Shown one piece after another: positions 18,405 to 22,645 of a stretch of DNA of 22,645 nt. Positions within the stretch are counted from its first letter, which is position 1, and every line of letters starts with the position of its first letter. Source of the DNA: Sphaeroforma sirkka (lineage: Eukaryota; Opisthokonta; Ichthyosporea; Ichthyophonida); the NCBI GenBank assembly GCA_001586965.3, contig LUCW03001152.1, positions 1-22,645 on the forward strand, in the 5' to 3' direction. The notes under the pieces are model-generated. The model did no database searches, was not told the DNA's origin, and worked only from the letters and a program-made list of their open reading frames with translations. The position numbers and the translations under genes are program-made.

Positions 18405-21152
18405 ATGGTTGTAATTAAAGTGCTCGCCACGTTCTTCTGTCTTGCAGCGAGCGCGACAGGTCGGGCGGATCCTGCTATTGCCGATCCAGCTACCACGCTC
18501 GGACTGAGAACGCTGATATTAAGTACCACCAGCTATAGTGCCATACTACCCAAAAATATTCTGGAAGGTTATGGAGCACCTCATGATGTATACACAGGAT
18601 TAATCCCCGACATGTCTGAGGACAAGTGGCACTCCATTGTCATTGCTGACGGCTCGGTAGACCCTACTCTGGCACGGGATTATGCAAAACGAACGTCAGC
18701 TCGCATTGTAATTTTAGAGACATTCCCCCGCGCCACAGACCATGAAGCTTTTGGTGTGCGGTCACTGTCAGTAAGTGCGCATAATGCAAATTTAACCGTA
18801 GTAGACAGTCCCGAAGCACACAAGTTGGCCGGTGTAGTGAACAAAAACGGTTCATGGAACCTGACTGAAGCAGTACCGCGTGCTGTGATCATTTCTGACC
18901 TAACCAAAGCGACTGGTTTCCTACGTTACGATGTTCCAAAGAGCCAAATGATGGGTGCTTATGTCACGGACACAAGCTACGGTACGCAAGAGATGCACTT
19001 CACATTTCAAAACTTCCTTGTGGGACTTTCTGAAGACTTCATGCCAAGTTTCTACATGCCTGACGAATTTACACAGGCTAATTTAGCTTTTGGTCATGCC
19101 TGGATGGAATGGGTCACTCGTGGCGTTTACTTGGGGTACAGAAGAGCGACGCTGAACATACACATCGACGATTGGTACATTCAGAGTCGATTATACGATA
19201 CTGGAGAGACATTCCGATTAGATAGCAATGATGTGGAAACGTATGTGGCATGGCGTGATAGACTACATACAAACTTACCAAACGGTAGCGATATCAAATT
19301 CGAGCCAGCATACAATGCGGCCGGAATCTCAATGTTCGGCATACCTGCATCTGATGGCTTGGTGTCCGCCACAGCAAAATACGCGGATCAGTTTTACTGG
19401 GTGAGTCATACATTCACACATATGAACATGGATAAGCTTGACTCAGTCCAGTGCACCAATAATGAAACGGTGTGCCGACCCGACGCTGCTATATACGACG
19501 CGGAGTTAACCTATAATCAGAAGGTGGCAAGAGGCGAGCCCCTCTACAGTGATGATATGATACCGCTCTACAAACTCAATCCAGGAACTGAGCCGGGTCA
19601 ATTTCTCAATAATAATACTGATCTGTTAAAAAATAACTATTCGCCTCATGCACTAGTTTCCCCGGAAATCTCAGGTTTGTGGCCGGCTGATTATACTGGC
19701 ACTCCCCCTCCTGGAAGAGAACCATACCCCAGAAACAAGGAATTCTTTGACGCTCTGATCAGGAATGAGATCTACAATCTGGTTGGTGACAACAGTCGAG
19801 CCGAGTTAAACGTGGCCAATATATACCACGCCGTGGTCTCGACCGTAGAACAGTACGGGCAGGACGGTGTGATTCTGGTACCAAGATGGAGTCCCAATGT
19901 GGCATTCTCTTGCAACTCCTACGCTTGCTTGGAGAAATTCTACGCGGACGGTGCGTGTGCATGGGTACTATACGGACCACCATGTCCCGACGAACCAATG
20001 TCTGGACCTGAAATTGTGATACGAGAGGGTAAAATCACCACCATTCCCCTATTGCAGCTAAGGTGGGACCCATATATGTTCCACCAGGCCAACATGCATG
20101 AGGTAGAGTACGATAATGGAACTGCTCCGTTGGTTGGTGGTTACACAGAAGAAGCCGTGCGCAACTTCCAACGTTTTGTGGACGGGCTCCCCCTCATTTC
20201 CTATCCTTTGGATGTACTCGCCGGAATGTACCGCAGACGTATGGCTCGCGATTTATGCAGCGTCGAGGGTCACATTGAGTTCGATGCCGCCGGCAACCCA
20301 ACTGGCGTGACAGCTACTGGTACAGGCTCGTGTGAGGTCGTGTTGACCCTCTCAGATTCGTCTAATATGACTTTTGGCGCCAATGAGACCACCGTCCGGT
20401 ATGGCCCAGATGTGAATGTGTTCAAGAACATCACAGCACCTGCGGGAGTGGATGCCACGGTCAGTATACTCACACCACCCGGCACAACAATGAAGAAGAT
20501 GTTTGCTCGTAGACGCGCTAAGGAAGACATAGAGATTGCTCCAAAGGTTGAAAAGTTGGAAAATGATGACATTGGGTCAGAGGAAGAGAAATCCGAGTCT
20601 GAGAAGAATCTTGAGGAGAAAGATACAGAGAAGGAATCCGAGGAGAAGAAGAAGACTGAGAATAAGGAGAAGTCTGAAGAGAAAGCTACGGAAGACAAGA
20701 AGGAATCCGAGAAGACGGAGGAGGCTGATAATAAGGTTGAATCTGGGGATAACAAGGAAGCCGAGGATACAAAGAAATCTGAGGCGGATGAGACTAAGTC
20801 TGACAATAAAGCTGAGACAACCCCCGCCAAGGAGGGGCAGTCTGATGCTACGCAACCCGAGTCCGGGGCCGATGAGACAAAGACTGAGACATCCGCTGAC
20901 AAGAACTCGAACTCTAAGAACGAGACTGTGGTAGCAGCCAACAACACGTCGCCTGAAGCATCGGAGAAAACGGACTTTGAAGGCCAATCTGGCGAAGGTA
21001 CGGCGGCCGATATGAGTAGAGTGGAAGTTCTGACTGCACCGGTACCCGCACAAGACACGCCTGCGGATGCGTCAGATGCAGCCGAGGACATCGACATGAT
21101 ACCCATCAGCTTCCAACTTTCTGGAGCCTGGGCAAACAGTGCATCGAATTGA
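18405..21152 (+). CDS. Secreted polysaccharide deacetylase, CE18/Agd3-like
   Basis: A single 915-aa exon. The first ATG gives a signal peptide (MVVIKVLATFFCLAASATG), so the protein is secreted or cell-surface. Residues about 25-230 occupy the place of the N-terminal/carbohydrate-binding part of Aspergillus Agd3. The catalytic part has HIDDW (253-257), the NodB-type Asp-Asp motif, and SHTFTH (334-339), an H-x3-H metal site; VPRWSPN (492-498) is a likely further active-site strand. Agd3 (family CE18) removes N-acetyl groups from the biofilm polymer galactosaminogalactan; the substrate here is unknown. A small beta-rich region with several N-glycosylation sequons (to about 700) is followed by a Glu/Lys/Ser/Asp-rich tail (about 718-845) and a short end without an obvious GPI signal. 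The gene is intact and intronless, unlike the nearby septin. The deacetylase fold is well supported; CE18 rather than a sister family is less certain. Confidence 0.85.
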   Translation: MVVIKVLATFFCLAASATGRADPAIADPATTLGLRTLILSTTSYSAILPKNILEGYGAPHDVYTGLIPDMSEDKWHSIVIADGSVDPTLARDYAKRTSARIVILETFPRATDHEAFGVRSLSVSAHNANLTVVDSPEAHKLAGVVNKNGSWNLTEAVPRAVIISDLTKATGFLRYDVPKSQMMGAYVTDTSYGTQEMHFTFQNFLVGLSEDFMPSFYMPDEFTQANLAFGHAWMEWVTRGVYLGYRRATLNIHIDDWYIQSRLYDTGETFRLDSNDVETYVAWRDRLHTNLPNGSDIKFEPAYNAAGISMFGIPASDGLVSATAKYADQFYWVSHTFTHMNMDKLDSVQCTNNETVCRPDAAIYDAELTYNQKVARGEPLYSDDMIPLYKLNPGTEPGQFLNNNTDLLKNNYSPHALVSPEISGLWPADYTGTPPPGREPYPRNKEFFDALIRNEIYNLVGDNSRAELNVANIYHAVVSTVEQYGQDGVILVPRWSPNVAFSCNSYACLEKFYADGACAWVLYGPPCPDEPMSGPEIVIREGKITTIPLLQLRWDPYMFHQANMHEVEYDNGTAPLVGGYTEEAVRNFQRFVDGLPLISYPLDVLAGMYRRRMARDLCSVEGHIEFDAAGNPTGVTATGTGSCEVVLTLSDSSNMTFGANETTVRYGPDVNVFKNITAPAGVDATVSILTPPGTTMKKMFARRRAKEDIEIAPKVEKLENDDIGSEEEKSESEKNLEEKDTEKESEEKKKTENKEKSEEKATEDKKESEKTEEADNKVESGDNKEAEDTKKSEADETKSDNKAETTPAKEGQSDATQPESGADETKTETSADKNSNSKNETVVAANNTSPEASEKTDFEGQSGEGTAADMSRVEVLTAPVPAQDTPADASDAAEDIDMIPISFQLSGAWANSASN
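20556..20940 (+). repeat. Acidic/lysine-rich low-complexity coding tract
   Basis: This part of the deacetylase gene is dominated by GAG, GAA, AAG and TCT/TCC codons, encoding runs such as EEKSESEKNLEEKDTEKES. The purine bias keeps other frames open on both strands, including a long antisense frame, which are shadows. The tail is probably disordered. Confidence 0.9.
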
Positions 21153-21564
21153 GAAGTGCAGTTGATGTCCGAATTGTCATTCACTTCCTCAACGAGTAGG
21201 TTGACTTTCATACATTTGCCGTGATTATAGTCTCGAACGGCCCCAGACATGGAGAAAAGGATAGCAGCTTAGTCTGTATTCAGTAGTCTCGGGACGTCAT
21301 ACTAATTTCAAACAACGATCAGTCCGCTGTGAGACATTCACTTCTGCCTCCCAATCAGAGACCTCCGCATCTCACTACAACAAACGTCCGGTGTATATAC
21401 TATACCGAGAGCGAAGTGTAAAACCTAAGGCGCACTGGATTGCAGAAGTTTCATAGCAACACCTGGCCACCCGCGCACTCGTGGCGCCCCTCTCTATCGC
21501 GAATTCGCTCCACATGATATACACGTCGATGCAAGTAATGTGCACACAGAAGTATATACATACA

Positions 21565-21670
21565 CGGTTCGCAAATAAAGAGTACACAATACTGTTTATA
21601 CATTCCACAAGTAAAGCGTTTTATGCATTTCGTAAATAAAGCGTACGCATAAGTATATCCATTCCGCGAA
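21565..21670. repeat. Degenerate short tandem repeat around AATAAA motifs
   Basis: Units resembling ATTTCGTAAATAAAGCGTACG recur three to four times with lengths of about 25-36 bp (CGCAAATAAAGAGTACAC, CACAAGTAAAGCGT, CGTAAATAAAGCGTACGC, CGCGAACAAC). Confidence 0.5.
21574..21579 (+). terminator. Candidate poly(A) signal AATAAA
   Basis: The first AATAAA downstream of the deacetylase stop, about 420 bp away. A second lies at 21635-21640. Both are inside a degenerate short repeat containing CGCAAATAAAG, so the match could be coincidental. Confidence 0.3.
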
Positions 21671-21893
21671 CAACTATGTAAATCAACTTCTAATATACTC
21701 CAGACACGGATATGGGATCCAAGCAAAGTACACATAAGTATTGTACATTTCGCGTCAAACCGATCCAACTTTAAACGCAACCAATTCAACAAGAGTATAG
21801 CTGACCAGACATTTCGCGTATGGAGAATCCAACTGCGTGTAAACACAATCTGTCGACAGATGTGCATGCATGCGCACGTGGTGCATTTGTTCT

Positions 21894-21997
21894 GAGACGG
21901 CAAAACCCCTAAGTCGTTCCAAATAAGTTCAGACAGATAACATATGAGACGGCATAAAACCTAAAACGTCCCAAATAAATTAAGACAGATAGCATAT
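21894..21997. repeat. 52-bp tandem duplication
   Basis: Copies at 21894-21945 and 21946-21997 begin GAGACGGCA and end AGACAGATARCATAT, with several substitutions between them. Confidence 0.9.
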
Positions 21998-22645
21998 CTC
22001 TATGTGCTTGGATCACTTGGGGATCGGCACCATTTTCATAACAAAGAAGGTATATAATTCAATTCCTGATTACAAGTGGGATTTAAGTGAGGTTTATAAT
22101 TAACTTTCCTGATTCTGTCGTGACTATAGTTACGTACGACCCGGGCTATCGAGTAAGGCATAGCAGCTCACTCTGACACACTCGGTACACTCGATACTGC
22201 AGAACAGACTCAAACATTCAGCCTCGCACACAGCGAACTACATTTGCCAATACAACATTACCTGCATATACAGAAATCGAAAAAAGTGCCGGTACAACAA
22301 CGTCTGCGATGTGTAAAACAAAGGCGCACTCAATCATTGCAGAATCAAAACGCCCACTAATTCGTTCTTTCGCGGACAGGAAATACTCAACTACCGAATT
22401 ATGGTATAAGATATGATATATGTTAGGTCAATGCATATACGGTGTGTATAGAAAATACGGTGTACACACCGGGTGAATACAAGTTTTATAAACAAAAATA
22501 TATTACATTGCGCGTAAACATAGATATTTAACAATCGAATAAACATATATATTCATTACTGCATAAAACTGATCCAACCTAAAGTAAATAGCATTTCGAT
22601 TGTAGTATTCCACATATATAGTAAATAGTAAATAGAAAATAGAGT

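Larger units (their letters stand above)
21153..22645. other. Non-coding 3' flank made of an old duplication
   Basis: No coding region is supported. Segments of about 21200-21780 recur in order at about 22090-22600: ATAGCAGCT at 21267 and 22160, TGTAAAACnnAAGGCGCACT at about 21417 and 22313, and AACYGATCCAACYT near 21758 and 22569. Candidate poly(A) signals of the deacetylase lie at 21574 and 21635. A 52-bp tandem duplication lies at 21894-21997. Confidence 0.6.

Noticed and set aside
20270-21250. Long antisense open frame (326 codons) opposite the deacetylase tail
   Set aside because: It is Ser/Phe/Val-rich because it mirrors the Glu/Lys/Ser codon tract on the plus strand. It has no motif and no independent signal.
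1-22645. tRNA, rRNA or retrovirus-like elements
   Set aside because: None was recognised by eye on either strand. A covariance-model scan for tRNAs and a repeat-library search would be decisive; a hit would overturn this.

Overview
This window is eukaryotic nuclear DNA. The main gene is cut by spliceosomal introns with GTAAGT/GTATGT-type donors and CAG/TAG acceptors. There are TATA-box-like elements, no bacterial operon layout, and very large amounts of TA, CA/GT and TAA microsatellite. A septin together with a secreted CE18/Agd3-like polysaccharide deacetylase points to an opisthokont. A unicellular holozoan such as an ichthyosporean is my best guess, but the sequence does not prove it.

Layout, left to right. 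(1) 152-1855, minus strand: a secreted cysteine-rich protein with three copies of a roughly 100-residue module. Its reading frame changes twice; one change can be a 71-bp intron, the other sits in a run of six T. (2) 1856-7080: gene-poor. It holds an 11-bp minisatellite of ATTGG (inverted CCAAT) cores, a CT/AG inverted tract, a diverged repeat pair, and the 3' end of a decayed DDE transposase (5658-5975, plus). (3) 7081-14866, minus: a complete septin gene of eight coding exons (999 nt, 332 aa) spread over 7.8 kb. Its introns are packed with microsatellites, interstitial telomere-like motifs and tandem duplications. Two of the duplications copy pieces of the gene itself: a decayed second copy of exon 4, and an array that repeats the exon 2 splice-donor junction. 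(4) 14867-18404: gene-free, with a second large microsatellite block (16.26-17.09 kb) and a 36-bp triplicated repeat. (5) 18405-21152, plus: an intronless 915-aa secreted polysaccharide deacetylase with HIDD and SHTFTH metal-site motifs and a long Glu/Lys/Ser-rich C-terminal tail. (6) 21153-22645: non-coding, built largely from an old ~0.9-kb direct duplication with smaller tandem repeats inside.

The three genes show no operon-like linkage. Two encode secreted proteins, probably cell-surface or wall related. Both have a TATATA element 90-97 bp upstream of the ATG. The septin is a cytoskeletal GTPase. No rRNA, tRNA, CRISPR array or recognisable retroviral element was found.
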